Assembly: GCF_031753505.1 (NCBI RefSeq)
Contig: NW_027099856.1
Location: 1 to 64,000, forward strand
Length of the DNA: 64,000 nucleotides
DNA from: Anomalospiza imberbis
Taxonomy: Eukaryota; Chordata; Aves; Passeriformes; Viduidae
Direction of reading: 5' to 3'
Positions 1-9,694 of the stretch are shown piece after piece (positions within the stretch are counted from its first letter, which is position 1; the number at the start of each line of letters is the position of its first letter). Under the pieces are notes generated by a model. The model was not told the DNA's origin and made no database searches. It saw only the letters and a list, made by a program, of their open reading frames with translations. The translations under genes were made by a program, and so were the position numbers.

Positions 1-735
1 AGTGACCACGAAAGAGCCAGGAGTAAAGGGAAGAGGAGACTGAATTACAAACACTGACAGAAAAGGAAACACTTAAAGACAAACACATAAAATCATACTC
101 ACAACAAGAAAGATTACAGAGAGATGCACAAACAGAACAACAGAGAGAGAGACAGAGAGACTGAAAAGGAGGTAGGATAAGAGGCAAAAAAATAAAAAGA
201 GAGGTAGAAAGAAAATGTAAAGTGGGAAACAAAAAGGGTTAAAGTGACAGGATAGCAAGGATGACAAACACAAAGGACGACACTTAAACTCAGAGAAAAA
301 GGGAAAAGATTTAGAAGAGACAAAGAAACCCCAGTGAAAGCTACACAGAAAGAAAAATCAAGTACAAACAACAGACAAAACCAGACACGGACTAACAAAC
401 AAATAGGAAAAGAGATGTAGAGGAACAGGAAAAAATAAATAGGGTTACAGGAGAATATAGCTACAAAAGCACACCTACCGTCTTAGAAACCTTGACAAAG
501 GGAAACGTGGCCGGACACCGACGGAAGTAAAGATAGAAACAGGAGGGTAAAGTGACAAATGGACAGAACATTAAAGTTACAGGCAGAGCGAGAAAGAGCG
601 TGGAAAGGAAATGACTACACCACACCAAATGAAGACAGGAGACTAATTTGGGGCTGGGGCATAGGGGCGAGGGGTATGATTACTGGGGCTGATTCAACTT
701 TATTAACTTTGGGAGTTACACTTCAGCAAAACACA
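1..735. repeat. A-rich, purine-rich low-complexity sequence
   Basis: The plus strand is dominated by A and G with recurring short words such as GACAAA, ACAGA and AGAGAG (for example the GAGA run near 140-165). No regular period is visible. The minus-strand open frames here (73-398) encode only Leu/Phe/Ser/Cys strings expected from a pyrimidine-rich strand, so I do not call a gene. It may be an old, decayed minisatellite. Confidence 0.6.
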
Positions 736-1083
736 AGGTGACAATGTATACATACATAAGTACACACACAAATACAATGAAAATTACATTACACCTATGC
801 ACTCAAATATAAAAGACGCAATTTACATAGCTAACAACACATCAAAATACATAAACTGATGCAACCACAGACCACAACAATGTACTGAAGCCAAATACAT
901 ATTAACACATTAGAACCATTTCTCTGCTACAGAAAAGTTCATTGCACTTTGTTTTATTCCTACAGCAAACCCAGAAGAGCAACAGCACACACCACTCAGC
1001 CAACACGGTATCCTCCTCCACATTATGTGCAAATTCACCTTGGCACCCATCTCCACTGCCGTGTAACACATCACACATCATCG
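736..1083. other. AT-rich sequence with no gene seen
   Basis: This stretch is A/C/T-rich with short ACATA and ACACA words (745-800). I see no splice-site pair, promoter or credible reading frame. It ends where the 357-bp repeat array starts. Confidence 0.5.
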
Positions 1084-1221
1084 CTCCTCGGGAAGGTGAT
1101 TCCCGGGAGCCTCCAAAAGAATCCTCCTGCCTGACGAAAACCCCGGTCCCGGGGCGGTCCGCACCCTAACTTTGGCGATGAACGTCGCCTCGCGGACCGG
1201 CCGGGACCGAGGGAAAAAAAA

Positions 1222-1260
1222 CCCAGCCGGGGGGAAAAAAAAAAAACCCCCCCGGCTGGG
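1222..1260. other. 13-bp hairpin with an A12 loop, one per 357-bp unit
   Basis: CCCAGCCGGGGGG (1222-1234) is followed by twelve A and then by its exact complement before GGGG at 1260. Equivalent hairpins lie at about 1578-1617, 1936-1974, 2290-2328 and 2646-2682; the last has lost C residues and has a shorter stem. G-run and C-run lengths vary between copies. It could form a cruciform or a very stable RNA stem. Confidence 0.85.
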
Positions 1261-1265
1261 GATTT

Positions 1266-1296
1266 TTTATTCTAAATTTAAAAATGAGTTTAAAAC
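1266..1296 (-). other. Terminal-exon-like block (acceptor plus AATAAA) in each 357-bp unit
   Basis: On the minus strand a pyrimidine tract ending TTTACCTTTCAG stops at 1297, giving a plausible 3' splice site. AATAAA follows at 1271-1266. The same arrangement is kept in the other units. This resembles a small last exon with a polyadenylation signal, but the AT-rich sequence could produce the motif by chance and no upstream donor inside the unit is convincing. Confidence 0.3.
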
Positions 1297-2757
1297 CTGA
1301 AAGGTAAAGACAACACACACAAGGTTAGAACCGGTCAACACGCACACCCACCGCCCTCCTTGGGCTGACGCGCAAACCCACCCTCGCGCTCATCGCAACC
1401 GCTCTGCTGACCCCCGGCCGCCCCCACCCATTCACCACGCTCCTGGGGAACGTGGTTCCCGGGAGCCTCCAAAAAAATCCTCCTGCCTGACGAAAACCCC
1501 GGTCCCGGGGCGGTCCGCACCCTAACTTTGGCGATGAACGTCGCCTCGCGGACCGGCCGGGACCGAGGGAAAAAAAACCCAGCCGGGGGGAAAAAAAAAA
1601 AAACCCCCCCGGCTGGGGATTTTTTATTCTAAATTTAAAAATGAGTTTAAAACCTGAAAGGTAAAGACAACACACACAAGGTTAGAACCGGTCAACACGC
1701 ACACCCACCGCCCTCCTTGGGCTGACGCGCAAACCCACCCTCGCGCTCATCGCAACCGCTCTGCTGACCCCCGGCCGCCCCCACCCATTCACCACGCTCC
1801 TGGGGAACGTGGTTCCCGGGAGCCTCCAAAAAAATCCTCCTGCCTGACGAAAACCCCCGGTCCCGGGGCGGTCCGCACCCTAACTTTGGCGATGAACGTC
1901 GCCTCGCGGACCGGCCGGGACCGAGGGAAAAAAAACCCAGCCGGGGGGAAAAAAAAAAACCCCCCCGGCTGGGGATTTTTTATTCTAAATTTAAAAATGA
2001 GTTTAAAACCTGAAAGGTAAAGACAACACACACAAGGTTAGAACCGGTCAACACGCACACCCACCGCCCTCCTTGGGCTGACGCGCAAACCCACCCTCGC
2101 GCTCATCGCAACCGCTCTGCTGACCCCCGGCCGCCCCCACCCATTCACCACGCTCCTGGGGAACGTGGTTCCCGGGAGCCTCCAAAAAAATCCTCCTGCC
2201 TGACGAAAACCCCGGTCCCGGGGCGGTCCGCACCCTAACTTTGGCGATGAACGTCGCCTCGCGGACCGGCCGGGACGAGGGAAAAAAAACCCAGCCGGGG
2301 GGAAAAAAAAAAAACCCCCCCGGCTGGGGATTTTTTATTCTAAATTTAAAAATGAGTTTAAAACCTGAAAGGTAAAGACAACACACACAAGGTTAGAACC
2401 GGTCAACACGCACACCCACCGCCCTCCTTGGGCTGACGCGCAAACCCACCCTCGCGCTCATCACAACCGCTCTGCTGACCCCCGGCCGCCCCCACCCATT
2501 CACCACGCTCCTGGGGAACGTGGTTCCCGGGAGCCTCCAAAAAAATCCTCCTGCCTGACGAAAACCCCGGTCCCGGGGCGGTCCACACCCTAACTTTGGC
2601 GACGAACGTCGCCTCGCGGACCGGCCGGGACCGAGGGAAAAAAAACCCAGCCGGGGGGAAAAAAAAAAAACCCCCGGCTGGGGATTTTTTATTCTAAATT
2701 TAAAAATGAGTTTAAAAACCTGAAAGGTAAGGCCACACACACAGGGTTAGAACCGGC

Positions 2758-3125
2758 CAGCAAACTCTCACACACAGACAGAAACACTCACACCCCATCA
2801 CACGCTTTTCCACTTACATGCTGACTGTGACCCTTACGTTAAACGCTACGCTGAGAAATATGCTTCGATACATCTTCTGACTGCAGCTCCCCGACGTCGA
2901 GCGCTGGATTCTGGGAATACGTGTTGGGACCCGGGGACCTATCGGACAACAGGGAGGCAGTCAACAACTAACTGTATGACAGCTATGACCTATTCCCGCT
3001 CCTGGCCCATAAATTTTATCCCAAGACCCCATGAAAGACAGATGAATTGTAAAGTTTTGTAACTGCTACACCTAACCTTGACTACGTGCCAGGGCAGGGC
3101 AGCTCCGATCGTCACTGTCATAATA
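2758..3125. other. Unique sequence with no gene seen
   Basis: Mixed composition, starting with CA-rich sequence (2760-2800). No repeated unit, promoter or splice-site pair stands out. The minus-strand frame of 75 codons from 3217 to 2990 is Val/Cys/Ser-rich, matches nothing I know and is not called. Confidence 0.4.
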
Positions 3126-3129
3126 GAGG

Positions 3130-3360
3130 CGCATACAACACAAACCAAGATAGACACATACGATATTACTATGCACAATGTAAGTGAGATACGTACAGAG
3201 ACAAAAAGTACATACAATGTAAACTGATGGACACGCTAACAACATAAGTACATTTGCTATAAGCCAACATACATAGGAACAACATAAGCACATACAGTAT
3301 AAGCCAATGTAGGTAGGTACAACATAAGTACGGTCGATATAAGCCAACATCGGTACAATA
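3130..3360. repeat. Degenerate 40-bp minisatellite (TATAAGCCAA motif)
   Basis: TATAAGCCAA begins at about 3259, 3299 and 3338, each followed 15-20 bp later by ACAACATAAG; the period is 40 bp. More diverged related words (ACATAC, AATGTAA) extend the block left to about 3130. Overlapping minus-strand frames of 64-92 codons come from this low-complexity repeat and are not genes. Confidence 0.75.
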
Positions 3361-3669
3361 CAAATGAGACCTTGACGTAACTCTCCGGAAGATTACTCGT
3401 TGACCCTATACCCTTTGAGAAGGCGCAAACTACGGAACTACTGCGGTCACGTGACGAGGGTCTATTATGCTGCCTATTGAACTCCAAGAGAATGGCACGG
3501 GAAGAGAAGATGCTACCAAAGGTGAGAAGGAAGATGGATGAGAACGTGTCATATACTTCCGTCTCAAAAAGTAAAAACGTTAAGATGCCGGACTAAGCGA
3601 TATCCGGGAAGGTACGTGACTAAAATATGGCTGACAAGGCACAAATCGATGCCGACAAACCCTCGAGAC

Positions 3670-3765
3670 GTAACGCAGACCTATGACACAGAAATCAATG
3701 GACACGGACACACGTAACGCAGACACGGACACATATAACACGGACACATGTAACACGGATGCAAC
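3670..3765. repeat. Short tandem repeat of an 18-20 bp ACACGGACACA/TAACGC motif
   Basis: GACACGGACACA, TAACGCAGAC and ATGTAACACGG alternate four to five times within about 95 bp. Copies are imperfect. This is a small local minisatellite with no associated reading frame. Confidence 0.65.
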
Positions 3766-4450
3766 TGGAAACTGCCTGGCAGTTCTACCTGATGGACCCA
3801 AAACTCCTAGCCAAATGAGAGCCATAGGCAGATGATGCCAAAGAAAAGAAAGCCCAAAGGCAATAGCACATGATGATCAAGTGTAACTGCTTTCAAGATG
3901 TTAGTGCCAAAGCACCCAAGAGCAAGCCTATGAAGCTCAGTAGGTGTAGGGAAGAAAATGATGACTGCAGGATGACCGTAGCTATAGCGCCAGACGTGAA
4001 GGCAGACTCCTCGAGTGAAAAGATCCACGATGTCGTCGACAGTCGACAAAAGCCGCTGACGTGAACCTCACGACGAGACACAGACGGTTTGGAACTGCCC
4101 TGCCCGACAAACAGTGCGGTGGTGCTGAAAAACACCCTCTCCCTTTACTTCCAAAGGGCCCATTCCACTATGGACCTCTCCTCTAAGCTACCATCAAATA
4201 GGCTCCTGTGACAGTGAAGATTTTCCCCTTCTCCAAACACTGGCCCCAACACTTAGCTTCTGGAAGACGACCGGAGAAAATCCGATATCCGCTGGACCTG
4301 GACGGCGAGATGTGCGCTACGTCCGCTGTGATGCTGCCGCTTCGAAACTCCGGCTACGCGCCGCCTGACGATACCTAAGACGACATGGAAAATGCGACTA
4401 GAGCCCTCCAAAAGAAAAATCCCCGTGACTCGGATGCACCGCTGCCCCAG
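3766..4450. other. Unique sequence of unknown content
   Basis: Both strands contain open frames of 64-80 codons (for example plus 3870-4064 and minus 4135-3893), but they overlap each other, have no recognisable domain and no convincing splice sites. A CpG-rich patch lies at about 4265-4380. I do not recognise anything here and call no gene. Confidence 0.4.
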
Positions 4451-4455
4451 CTCAC

Positions 4456-4496
4456 CTAAAATCTTTATTGCGCTCCACAGGCAACCCGGAGCATAC
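4456..4496 (-). other. Short exon-like block containing AATAAA (possible terminal exon)
   Basis: On the minus strand a strong pyrimidine tract (CTTTTTCCTTTTGCAG) ends at 4497 and opens a block that reads down to 4456, where AG is followed by GTGAGC. The block is 41 bp as an internal exon. AATAAA sits at 4469-4464 inside it, so it could instead be a terminal exon cleaved about 15-25 bp below. Both ends match splice consensus well. It belongs to the series of short exon-like blocks that continues to the right at 4578, 4723 and into array A. No protein is inferred. Confidence 0.45.
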
Positions 4497-4577
4497 CTGC
4501 AAAAGGAAAAAGCACACTGTTAGCAGGCTGCTGCATAACAGTCACCCATTAGTCAGCCCACCTACACACCAACTCAC

Positions 4578-4621
4578 CCAGTAGCATCTGTTCCTCCGCA
4601 AGCCTAGGGCACCGACGCCAC
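4578..4621 (-). other. Short exon-like block, 44 bp
   Basis: The minus strand reads a pyrimidine-rich tract ending TTTGTTGATTTGCAG at 4622, then 44 bp, then GTGAGT from 4577. Acceptor and donor are both near consensus. Read in the phase left by the upstream array A modules (phase 0) it reaches TAG at codon six, so it would be a stop-containing 3' exon if the transcript were coding. Confidence 0.45.
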
Positions 4622-4722
4622 CTGCAAATCAACAAAGCAAAAACAACCACGCTTAGATACTGGAAAACACCACCCACCTGACGTGAACAGCACACTACGC
4701 TATACATTAAGTTTGCACCCAC

Positions 4723-4767
4723 CTGGCCTCAGACATGGGGACCAGAGATATGTGGCAAGACAACGGC
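4723..4767 (-). other. Short exon-like block, 45 bp, with a very strong acceptor
   Basis: A pyrimidine tract of about 30 bases, mostly T and ending TTGTTCTTGTAG at 4768, precedes a 45-bp block that ends in CCAG with donor GTGGGT at 4722. The last third (GGTCCCCATGTCTGAGG) loosely resembles the end of the 63-bp exon module of array A. In phase 0 it has a TGA at codon 13. Confidence 0.45.
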
Positions 4768-4994
4768 CTACAAGAACAAGAAAAAAAAAAAAAAAAAGTC
4801 AGATCTTACACTTTCAACAGAAATTAAGACCTGAGCAGAAACAACTGGTTCCTTCCATGGCACAATGCTCACCTGGCCCACATCACCTGCTGCTAGCCCA
4901 CTTGACAAGAACAACAACAAAGAACACTGCTGTAACACGTCCATATGCTTCCACTATAAACACAAATGATGACTGATCTTCTCAGAGAAACCTG

Positions 4995-5040
4995 CTGACC
5001 GCAGATGCAGCAGTCTGCCACAACTTGAATCCATCAGCAT
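4995..5040 (-). pseudogene. Decayed copy of the 63-bp exon module (array A unit 1)
   Basis: A T-rich acceptor (T13 then AG) ends at 5041, followed on the minus strand by ATGCTGATGGA, aligning with the ATGCAGATGGA start of the intact modules at 6711, 8416 and 10133. The expected donor position reads ATCAGTCATC instead of GTCAGTCACT, so the GT is lost. The neighbouring 42-bp module (near 4860-4915) is also degraded. This is the oldest-looking copy of the array. Confidence 0.55.
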
Positions 5041-6119
5041 CTAAAAAAAAAAAAAGATAGCACTAATGTCAAACAACAGATAGATCACATAACAGACTTA
5101 GACATCTTCTGTCAATCAAGAAATACCATCTAGAGTATATCTACACCCTGCAGTACAAATTTATAATCCCCTAGACTTGCCCTATTACACCAGGATAGGC
5201 AGCAGAGCAGAGCAGATCCATGACAAATACATACACATCACCCGTGACAAATAACATGACAAACAGGGAGGGACACAACACAGACAGAAGCTCTGAGCAT
5301 GAATAAAGCCCACAATTACGTAGTGAAAGCAGAAAGTGATGACCTAGGGGAAACAAAGGGCCGGGCCACGAGGCTCACAGAAGCCTGCAGGAACAAGATG
5401 CTAAGAAACTGAGGTCTTCCAAGAACCGCAAAAGCGGACGCCTGAGAAGCCTATCCTAAGAATGATCTACCCAGCCGGGCAGTCTCCCATGTCCTCAGCC
5501 GCTGCAATGGATCCTTGCGGCACGCAGCTGTCCCTACCGCTCTGAACGAGACCTTAAAAGACATCTGACTGCGTGTTGCTAAAGAGAGATAAGACTGCGA
5601 CGCCTGTCCGGACCCCCGAGTCAAAAGGCCTGTGGCATGGGTGCCGGGCCGAGCGAGGCAAAGATCACGGATGCCGGGACGCCCCTCAGACGGCTAAGGT
5701 AGAAAAGACAGGTGACACGACAGACCCAAACGACACCCACGGCACAGGAGACAAGTGACAAGACAAACACCGGAACTGCTCTGCCCTGCGCACCTCAGCG
5801 CTGACATCAAAAGGGACGCTTCCCCTTCAGGTGGCCTAAGGAGGCACTTCTGACACAACACCAACACCAAAATCCCTCCCGGGCACTCCCACCCCAACAC
5901 CCCGCTTTCCTCCCCTCAGTGCTTCACAGCCCTCGACTTATCTCGCACGCATCCGGCCACGCAAATCCCAGTCGACTGCAAATTAAGGCCCCCTCCCCGT
6001 CTGGGAACTTCCGCTGTCACCGGGATGTCATCTCTTCCTCTGCCAAGACAAAGAAAAGGAAACACCAGTGCGCAGTCTTAACAGCACATGGCCCAACACC
6101 TGACAAGCCTGCCACTCAC

Positions 6120-6190
6120 CTTCTCCTCAGAGTGCCCTGGCGCTCGGCCCGCAAGCTTCGGCCTCCGACGCCACCGTCGCAAAGGTACGC
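6120..6190 (-). other. GC-rich exon-like block 2 of array A, unit 1 (71 bp)
   Basis: Acceptor TTTACCTAG ends at 6191 and donor AAG|GTGAGT follows 6120. The block is CpG-rich. It has one extra base relative to the unit-2 copy (an A in the GCAAAGG run), which shifts the frame. Its matching exon 1 has GTG in place of ATG, so this unit's own 5' end cannot start the reading frame seen in unit 2. Confidence 0.5.
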
Positions 6191-6273
6191 CTAGGTAAAG
6201 TGGAGACGAGGTGACCGGGCACGGCTGAAACCTGAGTGGACCCACCCTCCTCCTCCCTACCTCCCCCACTCAC

Positions 6274-6372
6274 CGCAAATCCTCGGCCACCCCTGTGAGC
6301 CACCCCGACGGGACCTTGAAATACAAAATGGGTCGGCTTCCTTGCGAGGTTCCGTGATACTTCCGGAAGGCT
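6274..6372 (-). promoter_or_regulatory. Promoter-like segment and exon 1 of array A, unit 1
   Basis: CTTCCGGAAG at 6361-6370 is a perfect 10-bp palindrome carrying an ETS-type core on both strands. About 70 bp below it on the minus strand, the block aligned with the ATG of units 2 and 3 reads GTGGCCGAGGATTTGCG (6290-6274), followed by donor GTGAGT. The missing ATG makes this copy a poor coding start. ETS sites close to the start of TATA-less promoters are common in vertebrates; that this one is active is inference. Confidence 0.4.
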
Positions 6373-6529
6373 CTGGAGTGCAGGAAGGCGCGGTCCCTCC
6401 GCCACCTGATGACAGGGGCTCAGCTAACGCCGAGTCGATGGCCTAAAGGACGCAAACGAGGAGGGACGGTTAGGCTTGCCCCAGAAACTGACTCCTGAGG
6501 GAGAACAACTGCTTCTCTCCGCTGCTCAC

Positions 6530-6571
6530 CTGGCACGCTTGACCTCGACTGCTGCTGTCTGCCTGGACTTC
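6530..6571 (-). other. 42-bp exon-like module, array A unit 2
   Basis: Acceptor TTTGTCTTTATTAATAG ends at 6572, and donor CCAG|GTGAGC follows 6530. The length of 42 bp is identical in the copies at 8234-8275, 9951-9992 and 11332-11373. In phase 0 it reads EVQADSSSRGQACQ, with small changes between copies. In array B the matching block is 28 or 41 bp. Confidence 0.55.
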
Positions 6572-7994
6572 CTATTAATAAAGACAAAGAAGAATGCTGT
6601 AACATAGTCACCATTGATGCTTCCCTGCAAACACAAACAGTGACTGACCTGCACATGGGAACCCCTTGACCCAGGACTGGGGGCTCTGCCACAGATTTCG
6701 TCCATCTGCATCTAAAAGAAAGTTAGGGGAAAAGTCAGACCACTGCAGGATCACTTTACAGGTCCTAACATCTTGTGAGAATCTAGCAATACCATCTAGA
6801 GCACAGCTACATCCCCCACTCCAAATTGCTAGTGTCCAGGACTTGTGCGATTACACCGGGCTACGCACAAGGACAGAGCAGCTCCGGGACAAATACGTGC
6901 ACACACCCGTGACAAATACGTGCAGACACCCGTGACACGGGACAGGACGAGACAAACGAGGGGACACAACAAGGAGAAAAAACCCCTGGGCAGGAAAAAT
7001 GGCCACAAGGACCGAGAGAATGTGGAAGGGGATGACCTAGGGGAGACGGAGAGCCGGCTGATGAGGCTCAGAGAAGACTGCAGGAACAAGATGCTAAGAA
7101 ACTGAGGTCTTCCAAGAACTGCACAAGCAGACGCCTGAGAAGCCTGTCCTAAGAATGATCTACCCAGCCGGGCAGTCTCCCAAGTCCTAAGCCGCTGCAA
7201 TGGATCCTTGCGGCACGCAGCTGTCCCTACCGCTCTGAATGAGACCTTAGAAGACATCTGACTGCGTGTTGCTAAAGAGAGATAAGACTGCGACACCTGT
7301 CCGGACCCCCGAGTCAAAAGGCCTGTGGCACGGGTGCCGGGCCAAGCGAGGCAAAGATCACGGATGCTGGGACGCCCCTCAGACGGCTAAGGTAGAAAAG
7401 ACAGGTGACACGACAGACCCAAACGACACGCAAGGCACAGGAGACAAGTGACACGACAAACACCGGAACTGCTCTGCCCTGCACACCTCAGCACTGACAT
7501 CAAAAGGGATGCTTCCCCTTCAGGTGGCCTAAGGAGGCACTTCTGACACATCCCCAACTCCAAAACAGACTCCAAAATCCCTCCCGGGCACTCCCCACCC
7601 AGGACCCCGCTTTCCTCCCCTCAGTGCTTCACAGTCCTCGACTTATCTCGCACGCATCCGGCCACGCAAATCCCAGTCGACTGCAAATTAAGGCCCCCTC
7701 CCCGTCCGGGAAGTTCCGCTGTCACCGAGATCTCATCTCTTCCTCTGCCAAGACAAAGAAAAGAAAACACCAATGCGCAGTCTTAACAGCACGTGGGCCA
7801 ACACCTGACAAGTCTGCCACTCACCTTCTCCTCAGAGTGCCCTGGCGCTCGGCCCGCAAGCTTCGGCCTCCGACGCCGCCATCGCAAGGTACGCCTAGGT
7901 AAAGTGGAGACGAGGTGACTGGGCACGGCTGAAACCTGAGTGGACCCTCGCGCCTCCTCCCTACCTCCCCGACTCACCGCAAATCCTCGGCCAT
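6530..7994 (-). CDS. Candidate spliced open frame across two array A units (64 codons, four exons)
   Basis: Joining 7994-7978 (17 nt, ATG with a CAGGGATGG context), 7894-7825 (70 nt), 6711-6649 (63 nt) and 6571-6530 (42 nt) on the minus strand gives 192 nt without a stop. Exon junctions fall at phase 2 and then at phase 0 twice. All donors are GTGAGT, GTCAGT or GTGAGC; acceptors end in CCTAG, TTTTAG and AATAG after pyrimidine tracts. The peptide starts MAEDLR, then is Arg-rich, then polar and Gly/Ser-rich; I recognise no domain. Possible 3' exons (4723-4767, 4578-4621) bring a stop within 5-12 codons. Other unit pairs do not keep this frame: unit 3's exon 2 is 80 nt and leads to a TAA in the next exon. 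A non-coding transcript or chance openness over 64 codons is as likely. Confidence 0.2.
6649..6711 (-). other. 63-bp exon-like module, array A unit 2
   Basis: A T-rich acceptor (ACTTTCTTTTAG on the minus strand) ends at 6712, followed by 63 bp and donor CAG|GTCAGT. The module opens with ATGCAGATGGA. The copies at 8354-8416 and 10071-10133 are the same length. Array B has a recognisable 42- or 43-bp version that shares the ATGCAG start and the GGTGGCAGAG core, so this is the best-conserved block between the two arrays. Confidence 0.6.
7825..7894 (-). other. GC-rich exon-like block 2 of array A, unit 2 (70 bp)
   Basis: Acceptor CTTTACCTAG ends at 7895 and donor GAGAAG|GTGAGT follows 7825. It contains an internal ATGGCGGCGTCGG in a good start context that opens a 17-codon frame ending in TGA, so two frames compete. 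The main frame, entered from exon 1, is Arg-rich and open. CpG density is high. Confidence 0.5.
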
Positions 7995-8075
7995 CCCTGT
8001 AAGCCGGCCCAGAGGGGACCTTGAATTATAAAATGGGTCGGCTTCGTCGCGAGGTCCCGTGATACTTCCGGAGGG
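7978..8075 (-). promoter_or_regulatory. Promoter-like segment and exon 1 of array A, unit 2
   Basis: CTTCCGG at 8065-8071 (ETS-type core, followed on the minus strand by AAGTATCACGGGA) lies about 75 bp above ATGGCCGAGGATTTGCG (7994-7978), whose last base is followed by GTGAGT. A TATAAT-like word lies between (about 8023-8032). The arrangement is that of a small first exon just below an ETS promoter. The orientation agrees with all other exon modules in the array. Confidence 0.45.
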
Positions 8076-8233
8076 CTCTGGAGTGCAGGAAGCCCGGTCC
8101 CTCCGCCACCTGATGACAGGGGCTCGGCTAACGCCGAGTCGATGGCCTAAAGCACGCAAACGAGAAGGGATGGTTAGGGTTGGCCCGGAAACTGACTCCT
8201 GAGGGAGAACAACTGCTTCTCTCCGCTGCTCAC

Positions 8234-8275
8234 CTGACACGCTTGACCTCGACTGCTGCTGTCTGCCTGGACTTC
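8234..8275 (-). other. 42-bp exon-like module, array A unit 3
   Basis: Same splice sites as the unit-2 copy (acceptor ending AATAG at 8276, donor GTGAGC). One substitution changes the last Cys-encoding part (CGTGTCAG instead of CGTGCCAG) without changing length. Confidence 0.5.
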
Positions 8276-8353
8276 CTATTAATAAAGACAAAGAAGAATG
8301 CTGTAACATAGTCACCATTGATGCTTCCCCTGCAAACACAAACAGTGACTGAC

Positions 8354-8416
8354 CTGCACGTGGGAACCCCTTGACCCGGGACTGGGGGTTCTGCCACAGA
8401 TTTTATCCATCTGCAT
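8354..8416 (-). other. 63-bp exon-like module, array A unit 3
   Basis: Acceptor ACTTTCTTTCAG ends at 8417, and donor CAG|GTCAGT follows 8354. In phase 0 it is open. If entered in phase 1, as from unit 3's exon 2, it meets TAA at once. Confidence 0.5.
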
Positions 8417-9531
8417 CTGAAAGAAAGTTAGGGGAAAAGTCAAACAACTGCAGGATCACTTAACAGGTCCTAACATCTTGTGAGAATCTAGCAATACCAT
8501 CTAGAGCACAACTACATCCCCCACTCCAAATTGCTAGTGTCCAGGACTTGTGCGATTACACCGGGCTACGCACAAGGACAGAGCAGCTCCGGGACAAATA
8601 CGTGCACACACCCGTGACAAATACGTGCAGACACCCGTGACACGGGACAGGACGAGACAAACGAGGGGACACAACAAGGAGAAAAAACCCCTGGGCAGGA
8701 AAAATGGCCACAAGGACCGAGAGAATGTGGAAGGGGATGACCTAGGGGAGACTGACAGCCAGCAGATCAGGCTCACAGATGCCCGCAGGAACAAGATGCT
8801 AAGAAACTGAGGTCTCCCAAGAACTGCACAAGCGGACGCCTGAGAAGCCTGTCCTAAGAATGATCTACCTAGCCTGGCATTCTCACAAGTCCTAAGCCGC
8901 TGCAATGGATCCTTGCGGCATACAGCTGTCCCTAACGCTCTGAACGAGACCTTAAAAGACATCTGACTGCGTGTTGCTAAAGAGAGATAAGACTGCGACG
9001 CCTGTCCGGACCCCCGAGTCAAAAGGCCTGTGGCACGGGTGCCGGGCCGAGCGAGGCAAAGATCACGGATGCCGGGACGCCCCTCAGACGGCTAAGGTAG
9101 AAAAGACAGGTGACACGACAGACCCAAATGACACACAAGGCACAGGAGACAAGTGACACGACAAACACCGGAACTGCTCTGCCCTGCGCGCCTCAGCGCT
9201 GAGATCAAAAGGGATGCTTTGCCTTTAGGTGGCCTAAGGAGGCACTTCTTAGACATCCCCATCTCCAAAACAGACTCCAAAATCCCTCCCGGGCAGTCCC
9301 CACCCAGCACCCCGCTTTCCTCCCCTCAGTGCGTCAGAGCCCTCCACTTATCTCGCACGTATCTGGCCATGCAAATCCCTGTCGAGTGCAAAAGAAGGCA
9401 CCCTTCCCTGTCCGGGAAGTTCCGGCTGCCACCGGGATCTTATCTCTTCCTCTGCCAAGACAAAGAAAAGAAAACATCAGTGCGCAATCTTAAAAGCACG
9501 TGGGCCAAAACCTGAGAATTCTGCTACTCAC

Positions 9532-9611
9532 CTTCTCCACAGTGCGCCCTGGTGCTCGGGCTGCACGCTTCGGCCGCGTTTGGAGGCCGACACCGCCGTC
9601 GCAAGGTACGC
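9532..9611 (-). other. GC-rich exon-like block 2 of array A, unit 3 (80 bp)
   Basis: Same acceptor (CCTAG) and donor (AAG|GTGAGT) as the unit-2 copy but 10 bp longer, with CCTCCAAACGCG inserted near the middle. The longer form is the one that matches array B (81 bp at 36919-36999, sharing CGGCCTCC and GCGGCCGAAGCGTG), so the 70- and 71-bp forms of units 1 and 2 are probably deletions. Confidence 0.5.
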
Positions 9612-9694
9612 CTAGGCAAAGTGGAGAAGAGGTGACTGGGCACGGCTGAAACCTGAGTGGACCCTCACGCCTCCTCCCTACCTCCCCGACTCAC

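Larger units (their letters stand above)
1084..2757. repeat. 354-357 bp CpG-rich tandem repeat (4 full units plus a partial one)
   Basis: The phrase GGTTAGAACCGG recurs at 1323, 1680, 2036, 2391 and, slightly changed, 2745, giving periods of 357, 356, 355 and 354 bp. A partial unit precedes it from 1084. Each unit contains a GC-rich part with many CpG sites (GTCGCCTCGCGGACCGGCC type), a long hairpin, and an AT-rich tail with TTTATTCTAAATTT. Units differ mainly in the lengths of A and C runs and in a few C/T changes, so duplication is recent. The minus-strand frames of 80-116 codons are repeat translations with Phe and Pro runs and change frame from unit to unit; they are not credible proteins. 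Confidence 0.93.

Noticed and set aside
73..398. Hydrophobic minus-strand frames resembling membrane segments
   Set aside because: The pyrimidine-rich strand yields Leu, Phe and Ser by composition alone. There is no start context and no splice sites.
1325..2740. Minus-strand 80-116 codon frames starting MCCLYLSGFKLIFKF
   Set aside because: They cross homopolymer runs whose length varies from unit to unit, so the frame is not preserved. The Phe and Pro runs are translations of A and C tracts.
3870..4135. Overlapping 64-80 codon frames on both strands
   Set aside because: No recognisable domain or splice signals; opposite-strand frames are equally open, so neither is favoured.
6530..6711. Relation of the 42- and 63-bp exons to the 21-bp exon repeats of chicken BG genes
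   Set aside because: The lengths are multiples of 21, but the encoded peptides show no heptad pattern and the match in length can be chance.
8183..8190. GGTTAGGGTTGG as a telomere-like repeat
   Set aside because: It occurs once and is not followed by further TTAGGG units.
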